DNA of 64,000 bases from Mobilisporobacter senegalensis (GTDB lineage: Bacteria; Bacillota; Clostridia; Lachnospirales; Lachnospiraceae), in contig NZ_RJVG01000008.1 in assembly GCF_003752155.1 (NCBI RefSeq), positions 62,001 through 126,000 of the forward strand, read 5' to 3'. The stretch's first letter is position 1, and the number at the start of each line of letters is the position of its first letter. The translations under genes were made by a program, and so were the position numbers. The notes below the pieces were generated by a model. That model was not told where the DNA came from. It saw only the letters and a list, made by a program, of their open reading frames with translations, and ran no database searches. Shown in pieces: positions 18,554 to 26,788 of this stretch.

Positions 18554-18606
18554 TTGATAATAAAGGAATTGTAGGTTATTATATATGAAAGTTAGCAATG
18601 GCTAAC
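18554..18606 (+). promoter_or_regulatory. Promoter with second DtxR-type operator, upstream of the DUF3793 gene
   Basis: TTGATA (18554-18559), 17-nt spacer, TATTAT (18577-18582), then GTTAGC-N4-GCTAAC at 18591-18606. Geometry matches the first operator to within one base. Confidence 0.72.
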
Positions 18607-18626
18607 CACAAAGACAGGAGGTATCT

Positions 18627-19256
18627 ATGTATTTAAATGGATATTCATTAGGAAGCACAAACAATAAAGAACTTAATATGAAGATTGCAAGACAATGCGC
18701 ACCGTTACTGACAGGAATTAAAATTTCCAATTTGTTGATTACGTCCGTTGATTATAAAGAGAATATATATGGTCTGTTTGAAGGTTCCGTTATCAGCATG
18801 AAATTTTTAGCAGGTATAGATGAGAGGAATACATTTCTCTTATATAAACAAGAAGATTTAGTCAAGTACATAAATGAACCTCAGATACAAAATTATCTCA
18901 TATATGCAGGATATGAAAGTATGGAGTTAGAATATATTTTAGAGGAATTTGCTTCAAGATATTCAACCTATCTGAAAGAGAAGGGGGATTTTCCCCATGA
19001 GCTTGGACTCTTACTAGGATATCCAGTAGAAGATGTAATTGGATTTATTGAGAATGAAGGGAGAAATTTTCTGTATATTGGCTATTGGAAAGTATATAGT
19101 AACTTAGAAGAAGCCATAGAAACCTTTAAAAAATATAATTATGCAAAAGAAATTGTTACATCTTTAGTTTCACAGGGAGTGAGCATACAAAGAATTTTGA
19201 ATGAATATCACTTGAATCCATTACGGAACCGGAATCAGTTAGTAGCGGTCTCTTAG
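18627..19256 (+). CDS. DUF3793 family protein
   Basis: 209 residues, cytosolic. I recognise DUF3793 from HELGLLLGYPVEDVIGFIENEG followed by YIGYWKVYSN and the N-terminal RQCAPLLTGIKISNLL. Biochemical function is unknown. It starts behind an AGGAGGT site and a DtxR-type operator, and flavodoxin lies 70 nt downstream, so expression under iron limitation is the best contextual inference. Confidence 0.8.
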   Translation: MYLNGYSLGSTNNKELNMKIARQCAPLLTGIKISNLLITSVDYKENIYGLFEGSVISMKFLAGIDERNTFLLYKQEDLVKYINEPQIQNYLIYAGYESMELEYILEEFASRYSTYLKEKGDFPHELGLLLGYPVEDVIGFIENEGRNFLYIGYWKVYSNLEEAIETFKKYNYAKEIVTSLVSQGVSIQRILNEYHLNPLRNRNQLVAVS

Positions 19257-19326
19257 TCGGAATCAGGCATGAATCATATAGATATTTTTAATATTAAAAA
19301 GTAATAGAATTTAAGGAGGAAGTAAT

Positions 19327-19758
19327 ATGGATAAAATAATTGTAGCTTATTGGTCACAAACCGGAAATACACAGGCAATGGCAGAGGCGATTGGAGAAGG
19401 GATTCAATTAGCAGGGAAACAGGCAGAAGTGATTGAAATTTCAAAAGTATCCATGGATGATTTAAAAGCAGCATCTGTGTTTGCGCTAGGTTGTCCTTCT
19501 ATGGGTGATGAAGTATTAGAAGAAGCAGAGATGGAACCATTTGTGTCAGAAGTTGAAACTTTTGTCTCAGGGAAAAAGATAGCTTTGTTTGGATCTTATG
19601 GCTGGGGTGATGGAGAATGGATGCGCGATTGGGAAGAACGTATGAAAAAAGCTGGAGCGGTTATTTTAAACGGTCAAGGTCTCATTACATTAGAAAGTCC
19701 TGATGATGAGGCAATAAAAAATTGCAATGACCTTGGGAAAGCCCTGGCAGAGCAATAA
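19327..19758 (+). CDS. Short-chain flavodoxin
   Basis: 143 residues. The FMN phosphate loop WSQTGNTQAMA sits at residues 9-19, the 60s loop is CPSMGDEVLEEAEMEPF, and the 90s loop is FGSYGWGDGEWMRDWEERM. Flavodoxin replaces ferredoxin as an electron carrier, classically when iron is scarce, which agrees with the DtxR-type control upstream. Ribosome site AAGGAGGAAG. A strong terminator follows. Confidence 0.92.
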   Translation: MDKIIVAYWSQTGNTQAMAEAIGEGIQLAGKQAEVIEISKVSMDDLKAASVFALGCPSMGDEVLEEAEMEPFVSEVETFVSGKKIALFGSYGWGDGEWMRDWEERMKKAGAVILNGQGLITLESPDDEAIKNCNDLGKALAEQ

Positions 19759-19766
19759 GATCTAGG

Positions 19767-19806
19767 GGTGTTGTAAAAATCTACTTGATTTACAACACCT
19801 TATTTA
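19767..19806 (+). terminator. Rho-independent terminator after flavodoxin
   Basis: An 11-bp stem, GGTGTTGTAAA with TTTACAACACC, followed by a moderately T-rich tail. Confidence 0.7.
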
Positions 19807-19876
19807 ATACAAAGAATTGGAAAATATTATAAATGTAATTATCTACAGATTTTGGACAAAGAAAGGAAATGTAATT

Positions 19877-20158
19877 ATGAGTGTAGTTATCATTGGAGGA
19901 CACGACCGAATGGTGTGTGAATATAAAAAAATTTGTAAAGATTATAAATGTAAGGCAAAAATATTCACACAAATGTCTGGAAATTTAAAAGATCAAATAG
20001 GCAGCCCTGATTTACTGATATTATTTACAAATACAGTCTCCCATAAGATGGTTCGATGCGCTTTATGTGAAGCAGAAAGAAACAATTTTGAAACAGTTCG
20101 AAGCCACAGCAGCAGTAAAAGTGCATTAAAAGAAATACTGGAAGTGAAATGTCGATAA
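19877..20158 (+). CDS. DUF2325 domain-containing protein
   Basis: 93 residues. The DUF2325 signature is clear: SVVIIGGHDRM at the start, then PDLLILFTNTVSHKMVRCA near residue 55. The fold resembles a small Rossmann-like domain and the role is unknown. Cysteines occur in DYKC and CALC. ATG 19877 behind AAAGGA is preferred to an upstream TTG. The gene follows a terminator, so it may be transcribed separately from flavodoxin. Confidence 0.75.
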   Translation: MSVVIIGGHDRMVCEYKKICKDYKCKAKIFTQMSGNLKDQIGSPDLLILFTNTVSHKMVRCALCEAERNNFETVRSHSSSKSALKEILEVKCR

Positions 20159-20379
20159 TATTTAAACATGATATTTAATTTGTAACTATATGTAATAATG
20201 ATTTAATGATTATGTAATCAAATTGTTTTATAATTTAAGCCCATATATGATACAATATATTGTATATTTTCAAGGTATCAATTGCATTATAAGATAGTAG
20301 GAGTGAAAACTTTTTTATATTTGCAGTTTACGCCAAATAAAAAGAAAGTACATGATTTTATTTGGTTTGGAGGACAATT

Positions 20380-21870
20380 ATGATCAATAAAACATCAGAT
20401 TACAATAATGAAGATAATAAAGACAAAAAACATAAAAGGAAAGAAGTATTGATTTATGGTGGTGCCGGTCTTTTACTGCCATTATTGATATTATATTTTC
20501 TGTTATCTATTTATTATAATAAACATTTTTATAATAATACAATGATTAATGGCGTCAATGCCTCTAATATGACTGTGAAGCAGGTTGAAATTGCCATTAA
20601 TAAACAGGTAAATTCCTATATCTTAACTTTAGAAGAGAGAAATAATAAATCGGAGCAGATATATGGTGGAGATTTTGAATTATATGCCGTTTTTGATGGA
20701 ATGCTTGGAGAATTATTAAATGAACAAGATGGTTTCGCGTGGCCGGTATATCTGATAAAGTCTCGTGAATTAGAAGTAAATACTATGATTGAATATGATG
20801 AATCACTGCTGAAAGAGCGATTTAACCAATTAATATGTTTGACGAAGGAAAATACAATAAAACCTGTAAATGCTCATATTTCCCAATACGGGGAAAATGG
20901 ATATGAAATAGTACCTGAAGAGCAAGGAGCCAAGGTTAAAAAGGATAAATTATACGAAAAAATCAAAGAGGCTGTTTTCCAGTTAGAGCCAGTGCTTTCC
21001 TTGGATAAGGAAGGTTGTTATGAAGAACCAAAGGTGGATTCTAAAAATCCAAAATTGCTAAAAGCACTGGAGGATATGAATAAATTAGTAAGTGCTAAAA
21101 TAACATATGAATTTGGGGAAGATACGGAAGTCGTAGATGGCAAACGGATCAGTGAGTGGATTTCTATAGATAAGAAATATGTAGTACATCTAAATAAAGA
21201 TGGTGTGAAGGAGTTTGTTGATCATATAGGGAAGAATTATAATTCTTTTGGAAGAGTTCGTACTTTTAAGACTTCATATGGTGAAACCATAAAAGTCAGC
21301 GGAGGAGATTATGGATGGTGGTTAAATAGAGGACAAGAAGCAAATGAATTAACAGAATTGATTCTGGCAGGAAAACAGGAAGTAAAAGAGCCTGCATATT
21401 TTCAAACAGCAAGTCAATATGGAGAAGATGATATCGGTGATACTTATGTTGAAATAAATTTAACTGCCCAGCACTTATTTTTCTATAAAGAAGGAAAGCG
21501 TATTTTAGAAACGGATTTTGTATCCGGTAATATTTCTAGAAATTATGGAACTCCTACAGGCACTTATCCAATTCAATATAAAGAAAATGATGCTACTTTA
21601 AATGGAGAAGATTATTCAACTCCTGTGAAATACTGGATGCCTTTTAATGGAAATATCGGTTTGCATGATGCACCATGGCGGAATGAATTCGGTAAGGATA
21701 TCTATTTGACAAAAGGTTCCCACGGTTGTATTAACATGCCGCCGGATGCAGCAAAAAAGATGTTTAAAAATATTAAAAGAGGGGTTGCGGTTGTAGTTTA
21801 TGAATTACAGGGAACAGAGAATTACGAGAAAAAAGATAATAAAAGATTAGACTCCATCAGAGAAGATTAA
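20380..21870 (+). CDS. Membrane-anchored L,D-transpeptidase (YkuD) with peptidoglycan-binding domains
   Basis: 496 residues: short basic cytosolic tail, one membrane span (about 24-44), two peptidoglycan-binding-type regions (about 50-350; INGVNASNMTVKQVE and VKVSGGDYGWWLNRGQEA), and a C-terminal YkuD domain (about 360-480). The catalytic motif is intact: GLHDAPWR, then KGSHGCINMPP, with His and Cys. L,D-transpeptidases make 3-3 crosslinks in peptidoglycan. ATG 20380 behind GGAGGA at 20369-20374 is chosen over a TTG at 20362. It stands alone. Confidence 0.9.
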   Translation: MINKTSDYNNEDNKDKKHKRKEVLIYGGAGLLLPLLILYFLLSIYYNKHFYNNTMINGVNASNMTVKQVEIAINKQVNSYILTLEERNNKSEQIYGGDFELYAVFDGMLGELLNEQDGFAWPVYLIKSRELEVNTMIEYDESLLKERFNQLICLTKENTIKPVNAHISQYGENGYEIVPEEQGAKVKKDKLYEKIKEAVFQLEPVLSLDKEGCYEEPKVDSKNPKLLKALEDMNKLVSAKITYEFGEDTEVVDGKRISEWISIDKKYVVHLNKDGVKEFVDHIGKNYNSFGRVRTFKTSYGETIKVSGGDYGWWLNRGQEANELTELILAGKQEVKEPAYFQTASQYGEDDIGDTYVEINLTAQHLFFYKEGKRILETDFVSGNISRNYGTPTGTYPIQYKENDATLNGEDYSTPVKYWMPFNGNIGLHDAPWRNEFGKDIYLTKGSHGCINMPPDAAKKMFKNIKRGVAVVVYELQGTENYEKKDNKRLDSIRED

Positions 21871-21880
21871 ATAAATCTAC

Positions 21881-21933
21881 TTGACAATTATATCAAATAA
21901 GATTAACATTAAGGTACTTCGAGCGACGAAGTA
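21881..21933 (+). promoter_or_regulatory. Promoter and dyad upstream of the marR gene
   Basis: TTGACA (21881-21886), 17-nt spacer, TAACAT (21904-21909), then the dyad TACTTCG-N5-CGAAGTA at 21915-21933 across the start site. A related 19-bp dyad is at 22489-22507 before the arsA-like genes. Confidence 0.68.
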
Positions 21934-21950
21934 TTGATGGAGTTGATATT

Positions 21951-22445
21951 ATGAATATAAAAGATAAGCCATTAGAAGAAATCATTTTTCAGTTCGTTGA
22001 TCAATGTAAATTATTATTCTTTCCGGAACAGTGGAATCCAACCTTTTTAGATTATTCTAAAAATGAGGCATTTGCTCTTTTTCTTATCTATAGAAAAGGT
22101 CAGGTAAACATGACAGAGATAGCAGATTACCTGAGTGTTCCTCTTAACACAGTGACAGGTATTGTAAGTCGTCTGGAAAAACGGGAAGTGATTCAAAGGG
22201 AAAGAGACAAGAATGATAAAAGAATTGTATATGTGACTATGAGTTCTTCTGGAAAACAATTTGTGAAAGAGCAGTTAAAAGAACTAGAGCATTATTTTCA
22301 GATGGTAGTATCAAAACTTTCCGATGAGGAATTAGATAATATGATTCATATTATCAATAAAGTTTTTGATATTCTTAAAGATAATACATTAGTGGAAAAG
22401 GAACAACGTTCCATTAAAAAGGTAAAAAGGATTACAATCGAGTAG
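21951..22445 (+). CDS. MarR family transcriptional regulator
   Basis: 164 residues with the MarR winged helix: NMTEIADYLSVPLNTVTGIVSRLEKREVIQRERDKNDKR, where the D-x-R wing motif is evident. There is no conserved N-terminal cysteine of the OhrR kind. The gene is the first of a cluster with two ArsA-like ATPases, and similar dyads stand before it and before the first ATPase gene, so it probably controls both. Ligand unknown. Confidence 0.87.
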   Translation: MNIKDKPLEEIIFQFVDQCKLLFFPEQWNPTFLDYSKNEAFALFLIYRKGQVNMTEIADYLSVPLNTVTGIVSRLEKREVIQRERDKNDKRIVYVTMSSSGKQFVKEQLKELEHYFQMVVSKLSDEELDNMIHIINKVFDILKDNTLVEKEQRSIKKVKRITIE

Positions 22446-22480
22446 GATAGAGAAATGTTTCAGTACATTTCTCTATCTTT
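22446..22480 (+). terminator. Hairpin after marR
   Basis: GATAGAGAAATGT pairs with ACATTTCTCTATC over 13 bp with a 6-nt loop, but only TTT follows, so it may be a weak terminator or an attenuator. Confidence 0.5.
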
Positions 22481-22487
22481 AGAACAA

Positions 22488-22508
22488 ATAGTTCGAACAG
22501 TGAACTAT
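22488..22508. promoter_or_regulatory. MarR-type dyad upstream of the arsA-like genes
   Basis: TAGTTCG-N5-TGAACTA is the core (22489-22507); it agrees with the marR operator at 13 of 19 positions by my alignment. It lies 36 nt before the first ATPase gene. Confidence 0.5.
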
Positions 22509-22543
22509 TCGGTGGAAGAATAAATATAGAAAGAAGGATTGGA

Positions 22544-23731
22544 ATGGGCAGGATCATAATATTCACAGGAAAAGGTGGAGTTGGGAAAACCAGCGTGGCT
22601 GCAGCTCATGCAAGAAAAGCAGCTCTTATGGGAAAAGAAACATTAATTGTAAGTGCCGATATGGCACACAATTTAAGTGATCTGTTTGAGGTACCTATTG
22701 GAAAGGAAATAACTAAAATTGAAGAAAGATTGTATGGACTTGAGATTGATCCTAATTACGAAATGGAACATGATTTTACTGATTTACTCACGTCAATAAA
22801 GAAGATGATACCAGATATGGAACTGGATGATGGAGATGGGAATCTGAGTGGATTCGAAATGTTTCCTGGTATGGAAGAGTTATTTTCACTCCTTAAGATT
22901 CAAGAACTATACGAAAGTAACTGGTATGAGGTCATTATCGTGGATTGTGCTCCTACAGGAGAAACATTGTCCCTTCTTAAGTTCCCTGAACTATTCTCCT
23001 GGTATGTTGAAAAATTCTTTCCAATTGGGAAAGTAGCCATGAAAGTGCTTAGACCGGTAGGAAAGAAGTTCTATAAAATTGAACTGCCTGATACAAAGGC
23101 AATGAACGACATGGAGAAACTATATGTTAAGCTGACCGGACTGCAGGAACTATTTAAAAATAAGGATATCGCCAGTATTCGTCTGGTAGCCATACCGGAG
23201 AAGATGGTGGTAGAAGAGACAAAGAGAAATTATATGTATTTAAATTTATATAACTATAATGTAGATGGGCTTTTTATTAATCGCATCCTGCCAAAAGACA
23301 TTGATAACACATTCTTTGATGAGTGGATACTTTTGCAGGAGAAGTATATAAATGAATTGAAAAATATCTTTGGTAATATTCCTATTGGGTTTATTAAATG
23401 GTATGACATTGATATTAACGGAATGCAGGCTATTGACCGTTTAGTTCTGGATGTTTTTAACGATGATAATTTATTTGAAATAAAAAATATTATTCCAAAT
23501 GAAGTGTATGAAAAAAATACAGAGGGATATCTGCTATCTGTAAATTTACCCTGCCTAAGTAAAGAAGAGATTGAAATATATGAAACAGGAAAAGAGATTA
23601 TTCTGCGCATTGGTAATTTCAAGCGATGTATTCCACTGCCAGGTATTTTTCGCAATTATGAGGTATCCTCCGCAAAACTTGAGGAAAGTATACTTAGAAT
23701 TCAATTTGTAGAGCAAAAGGAGGAAAACTAA
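22544..23731 (+). CDS. ArsA/Get3 family ATPase, first copy
   Basis: 395 residues. The deviant P-loop GKGGVGKTS is at residues 9-17, switch I is SADMAHNLSDLF, and switch II is VDCAPTGETLSLLKFPEL. A C-terminal segment (about 320-395) with YLLSVNLPCLSKEEIEIY and EIILRIGNFKR resembles the HSP20-like domain attached to some ArsA-like proteins. No CXXC pair of Get3 is present, nor are arsB, arsC or arsR nearby, so arsenite export is unsupported. A similar ATPase follows after one small gene; the two may form a heterodimer. Confidence 0.85.
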   Translation: MGRIIIFTGKGGVGKTSVAAAHARKAALMGKETLIVSADMAHNLSDLFEVPIGKEITKIEERLYGLEIDPNYEMEHDFTDLLTSIKKMIPDMELDDGDGNLSGFEMFPGMEELFSLLKIQELYESNWYEVIIVDCAPTGETLSLLKFPELFSWYVEKFFPIGKVAMKVLRPVGKKFYKIELPDTKAMNDMEKLYVKLTGLQELFKNKDIASIRLVAIPEKMVVEETKRNYMYLNLYNYNVDGLFINRILPKDIDNTFFDEWILLQEKYINELKNIFGNIPIGFIKWYDIDINGMQAIDRLVLDVFNDDNLFEIKNIIPNEVYEKNTEGYLLSVNLPCLSKEEIEIYETGKEIILRIGNFKRCIPLPGIFRNYEVSSAKLEESILRIQFVEQKEEN

Positions 23732-23732
23732 T

Positions 23733-23954
23733 ATGAATCACGAATTTGTAACAAAAATGATTCAGGCAAAAAAAATGGAGTATGAAGCTCTGAAAGAGAT
23801 TATGCCTGAAAAGATGGCAGATCATATAAATGAACTGGAGAATAATATTATTGATGTATTAAAAGAATGTATTTTATCCGGCTTCACAGATACTAGGGCT
23901 CAGAAAGATAGTGAAGAAACAAAAACTAAAGTGCAAAAAGTAGAGATTGATTAG
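23733..23954 (+). CDS. Small conserved-looking protein between two ArsA-like genes
   Basis: 73 residues, highly charged and probably helical (EYEALKEIMPEKMADHINELENNIIDVLKECIL, with a disordered Lys/Glu-rich tail). I do not recognise a family. It has a strong AGGAGGA ribosome site, begins one base after the first ATPase stop, and precedes the second by 17 nt, so it is translated as part of the operon. A role as partner or client adaptor of the two ATPases is a guess from position only. Confidence 0.75.
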   Translation: MNHEFVTKMIQAKKMEYEALKEIMPEKMADHINELENNIIDVLKECILSGFTDTRAQKDSEETKTKVQKVEID

Positions 23955-23971
23955 TTTAGGAGGTGAAAGAT

Positions 23972-25132
23972 ATGCGCATTATTCTATATACAGGAAAAGG
24001 CGGAGTTGGGAAAACCAGTGTAGCGGCAGCAACTGCCTGTAAGATTGCCGGCTCAGGTAAAAAAGTATTAATTATAAGTACAGACCAGGCACATAGTCTT
24101 GGAGATTCCATAGACCATAGATTAACCTATGAACCAACAAAAGTAGCAGATAATTTATATGCTATGGAGATTGATGGGGTAAGGGAGTGCGAGAATGCAT
24201 GGGGAAATCTGAAAGAATATATGAAGAAGCTTTTAACTTCCAGAAGTGGAGAAAGTATAGAAGTAGAAGAATTATTAGTTTTTCCCGGATTTGAAGAATT
24301 AACCTCCTTGCTTAAGATAAAAGATATCTATGATAAGAATATTTATGATGTATTAATCGTAGATTGTGCCCCTACAGGAGAAACCCTGGCACTGCTTAAA
24401 TATCCTGAAATGTTTGGTGACTGGATAAGCAAGCTGATACCAATGAAGCGTAAAGCAGTAAAAGTGGCAGGTCCGGCAGTAGAAAAGTTAATGAAAATAC
24501 CAATGCCAAAAGATAGTATCTTTGATGAAATAGAAATCTTACATGAAAAATTACTGGGATTAAGAGAACTTCTGGGAAATAAAGAGGTGGTAAGCATTCG
24601 TATCGTAACCACTCCAGAAAAAATCGTGGTAAAAGAAGCAAAACGTAATTTCGCATATCTTCATTTATATGATTATAATGTGGATGCTATTATAGTGAAT
24701 AAAATTTATCCCCAAAGCTCTCTTTCCGGATATTTTAATAAATGGGTACAAAACCAGAAAGAATCCCTTCTTGATATAAAAGAAAGCTTTACCGGATTAC
24801 CAATCTTTTATCTTGAATTTTTAAAAAATGAATTAAGGACGTTAAAGTGTTTACAAATAGCAGGGGATAAACTTTATGAAAATGTAAATCCTTTTAATAT
24901 ATTATTTCAGGGAAAAATTTTTGCGGTTGCTAAGATGGAAGACAATGATTGTTTTATAATAGACATTCCATTCTTTGATAAAAAAGATCTGGATGTTTTT
25001 CAAAAAGGGAATGAACTGTTCATTATTATTAAAAATGAGAGAAGAAAATTTATATTACCGGATAAACTAAAGAATAAAGATATTACTGGTGCAAAATATA
25101 TAGATGGTAAGCTAAATATAATTTTCCAATAA
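23972..25132 (+). CDS. ArsA/Get3 family ATPase, second copy
   Basis: 386 residues, a paralogue of the first copy along its length: GKGGVGKTS at residues 8-16, STDQAHSLGDS, VDCAPTGETLALLKYPEM, and IRIVTTPEKIVVKEAKRN against IRLVAIPEKMVVEETKRN upstream. The C-terminal HSP20-like segment is also present. ATG 23972 behind AGGAGG at 23958-23963 is chosen over GTG 23963, and gives an N terminus matching the first copy. E. coli ArsA contains two such halves in one chain; here they are separate genes. Cargo unknown. Confidence 0.86.
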   Translation: MRIILYTGKGGVGKTSVAAATACKIAGSGKKVLIISTDQAHSLGDSIDHRLTYEPTKVADNLYAMEIDGVRECENAWGNLKEYMKKLLTSRSGESIEVEELLVFPGFEELTSLLKIKDIYDKNIYDVLIVDCAPTGETLALLKYPEMFGDWISKLIPMKRKAVKVAGPAVEKLMKIPMPKDSIFDEIEILHEKLLGLRELLGNKEVVSIRIVTTPEKIVVKEAKRNFAYLHLYDYNVDAIIVNKIYPQSSLSGYFNKWVQNQKESLLDIKESFTGLPIFYLEFLKNELRTLKCLQIAGDKLYENVNPFNILFQGKIFAVAKMEDNDCFIIDIPFFDKKDLDVFQKGNELFIIIKNERRKFILPDKLKNKDITGAKYIDGKLNIIFQ

Positions 25133-25137
25133 AATCA

Positions 25138-25208
25138 CAAACAAATGTTCTAAAAATTCCTTGATTTGTTATTGACTTAATGATAAAATAAAAGCAAACA
25201 TATGTTCA
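25138..25208 (+). promoter_or_regulatory. Promoter with two LexA-like SOS boxes
   Basis: CAAACAAATGTTCT (25138-25151) and CAAACATATGTTCA (25195-25208) resemble the Gram-positive LexA site GAAC-N4-GTTC, each with A replacing G at the first arm position. They flank a promoter TTGATT (25161-25166), 17-nt spacer, TAAAAT (25184-25189). The second box covers the start site, a good position for repression. Confidence 0.65.
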
Positions 25209-25225
25209 GGGAAAGGGATGGCAAA

Positions 25226-26788
25226 ATGAATGTGATTTATGATGAGAATATGTCTCTTGAAAGAAAATTAGAGATTTTATCAGATGCAGCGAAATATGAT
25301 GTAGCCTGCACTTCAAGTGGAGTGGATCGTAAAGGAACACCGGGAAGTATGGGGAACTCCATAGCAGCAGGCATATGTCATAGTTTCTCCAGTGATGGAA
25401 GATGTATCTCTTTACTTAAGATACTATTTACCAATGAATGTATCTTTGATTGTAAATATTGTCTGAATCGCGCTTCCAATGATATTGTCAGGGCATCCTT
25501 TACTCCGGAAGAGGTATGTTCTTTGACCATGGAATTCTATCGAAGAAATTATATTGAAGGTCTGTTCTTAAGTTCCGGAGTACTGAATAGTCCCAATTAT
25601 ACCATGGAATTGATCTGCCAGACTCTTAAGATGCTTAGGGAAGTATATCATTTTAATGGATATATTCATTGTAAAGCTATCCCGGGCGCAGATCCAACTC
25701 TGGTTGAGATGACTGGGTGGTATGCAGACCGTATGAGTGTGAATCTGGAACTTCCTACTACGGAAGGATTAAGGACATTAGCTCCTCATAAAACACGTAA
25801 GACTATTTTAAGGCCAATGAAGCAGATCCAGCTTGGCAGGGATGAGATGGCTGGTAAGTCAGCATACCAAGTGACTCAAGAAGCTCTGAGCGGATCTAAT
25901 TTCTATGGTATAAAACAGAATAATAATAGGAATCTTCCAAAGAATAATAGTATTCATGAGACTAAAAATAATAGCTTAATTCAATTGCCACAGAAATACT
26001 CTGGAGGTTTACAAACTCAAGAAGAATCAGAGAATATAAATATCATTGCCAGAAATTCCTCTGCGTCCTTTGGTCTTGTGAAACCACCATCTGTTAATAG
26101 AGGTTTTGTTCCAGCAGGCCAGAGTACCCAGATGATCATTGGAGCTACACCTGAAAGTGACTATGAAATTATTTCAGTAGCTGAAGCACTATATCAGAAA
26201 TTTGATTTAAAAAGAGTATTCTACTCTGCATATATTAGTTTGAATCAAGACAGTTTATTGCCTGCTCTGCCTGATGGGCCTCCCTTACTAAGAGAACATA
26301 GATTATATCAGGCGGATTGGTTACTGCGGTTTTATGGATTTCAGGCATCAGAATTACTTTCTAAAGAGAGACCCAATTTTAATGTCTTCCTTGATCCAAA
26401 ATGCAATTGGGCATTAGGAAATCTAGGACAATTTCCAGTGGAGATAAATAAAGCGGATTATTTCACTTTACTTCGTGTTCCTGGAATCGGAGTGAAGTCA
26501 GCCCAGAGGATAGTAAAAGCAAGGCAGCTTGCCAACCTTAAATTTGATGATCTAAAGAAAATAGGAGTTGTTTTAAAGAGAGCATTATACTTTATAACTT
26601 GTAATGGCAAGATGCTATATCCAGTAAAGGTTGAAGAGAACTATATTACCAATCAATTGATTAGTTTAAAAGAAAAACTACCATTAGGTATTGATGGAAG
26701 CAATTCTTATAAACAATTATCTTTATTTGATGATGTTAAGTTTAGTTCAATGAACGGTATCATGAATGTTAGGAGTATGTCCTTATGA
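25226..26788 (+). CDS. Putative DNA modification/repair radical SAM protein (TIGR03916-like)
   Basis: 520 residues. The radical SAM cluster motif is CIFDCKYC near residue 76, after SLLKILFTNE. Family marks include CTSSGVDRKGTPGS, FLSSGVLNSPNYTMELI, ELPTTEGLRTLAPHK, and FVPAGQSTQMIIGATPESD. A helix-hairpin-helix (INKADYFTLLRVPGIGVKSAQRIVKAR) near 415 suggests DNA binding. Between about 230 and 293 lies an asparagine-rich insert I do not expect in the family. The ATG at 25202 sits inside the SOS box with no ribosome site; ATG 25226 behind AAAGGGA is used. It overlaps the next gene by 4 nt. Confidence 0.85.
   Translation: MNVIYDENMSLERKLEILSDAAKYDVACTSSGVDRKGTPGSMGNSIAAGICHSFSSDGRCISLLKILFTNECIFDCKYCLNRASNDIVRASFTPEEVCSLTMEFYRRNYIEGLFLSSGVLNSPNYTMELICQTLKMLREVYHFNGYIHCKAIPGADPTLVEMTGWYADRMSVNLELPTTEGLRTLAPHKTRKTILRPMKQIQLGRDEMAGKSAYQVTQEALSGSNFYGIKQNNNRNLPKNNSIHETKNNSLIQLPQKYSGGLQTQEESENINIIARNSSASFGLVKPPSVNRGFVPAGQSTQMIIGATPESDYEIISVAEALYQKFDLKRVFYSAYISLNQDSLLPALPDGPPLLREHRLYQADWLLRFYGFQASELLSKERPNFNVFLDPKCNWALGNLGQFPVEINKADYFTLLRVPGIGVKSAQRIVKARQLANLKFDDLKKIGVVLKRALYFITCNGKMLYPVKVEENYITNQLISLKEKLPLGIDGSNSYKQLSLFDDVKFSSMNGIMNVRSMSL

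Noticed and set aside
22544-25132. Arsenic resistance operon
   Set aside because: Only ArsA-like ATPases are present; no ArsB, Acr3, ArsC or ArsR, and the metal-binding cysteines are not evident.
25202-25225. Start of the radical SAM gene at ATG 25202
   Set aside because: It lies within the LexA-like box and has no ribosome site; ATG 25226 follows AAAGGGA.
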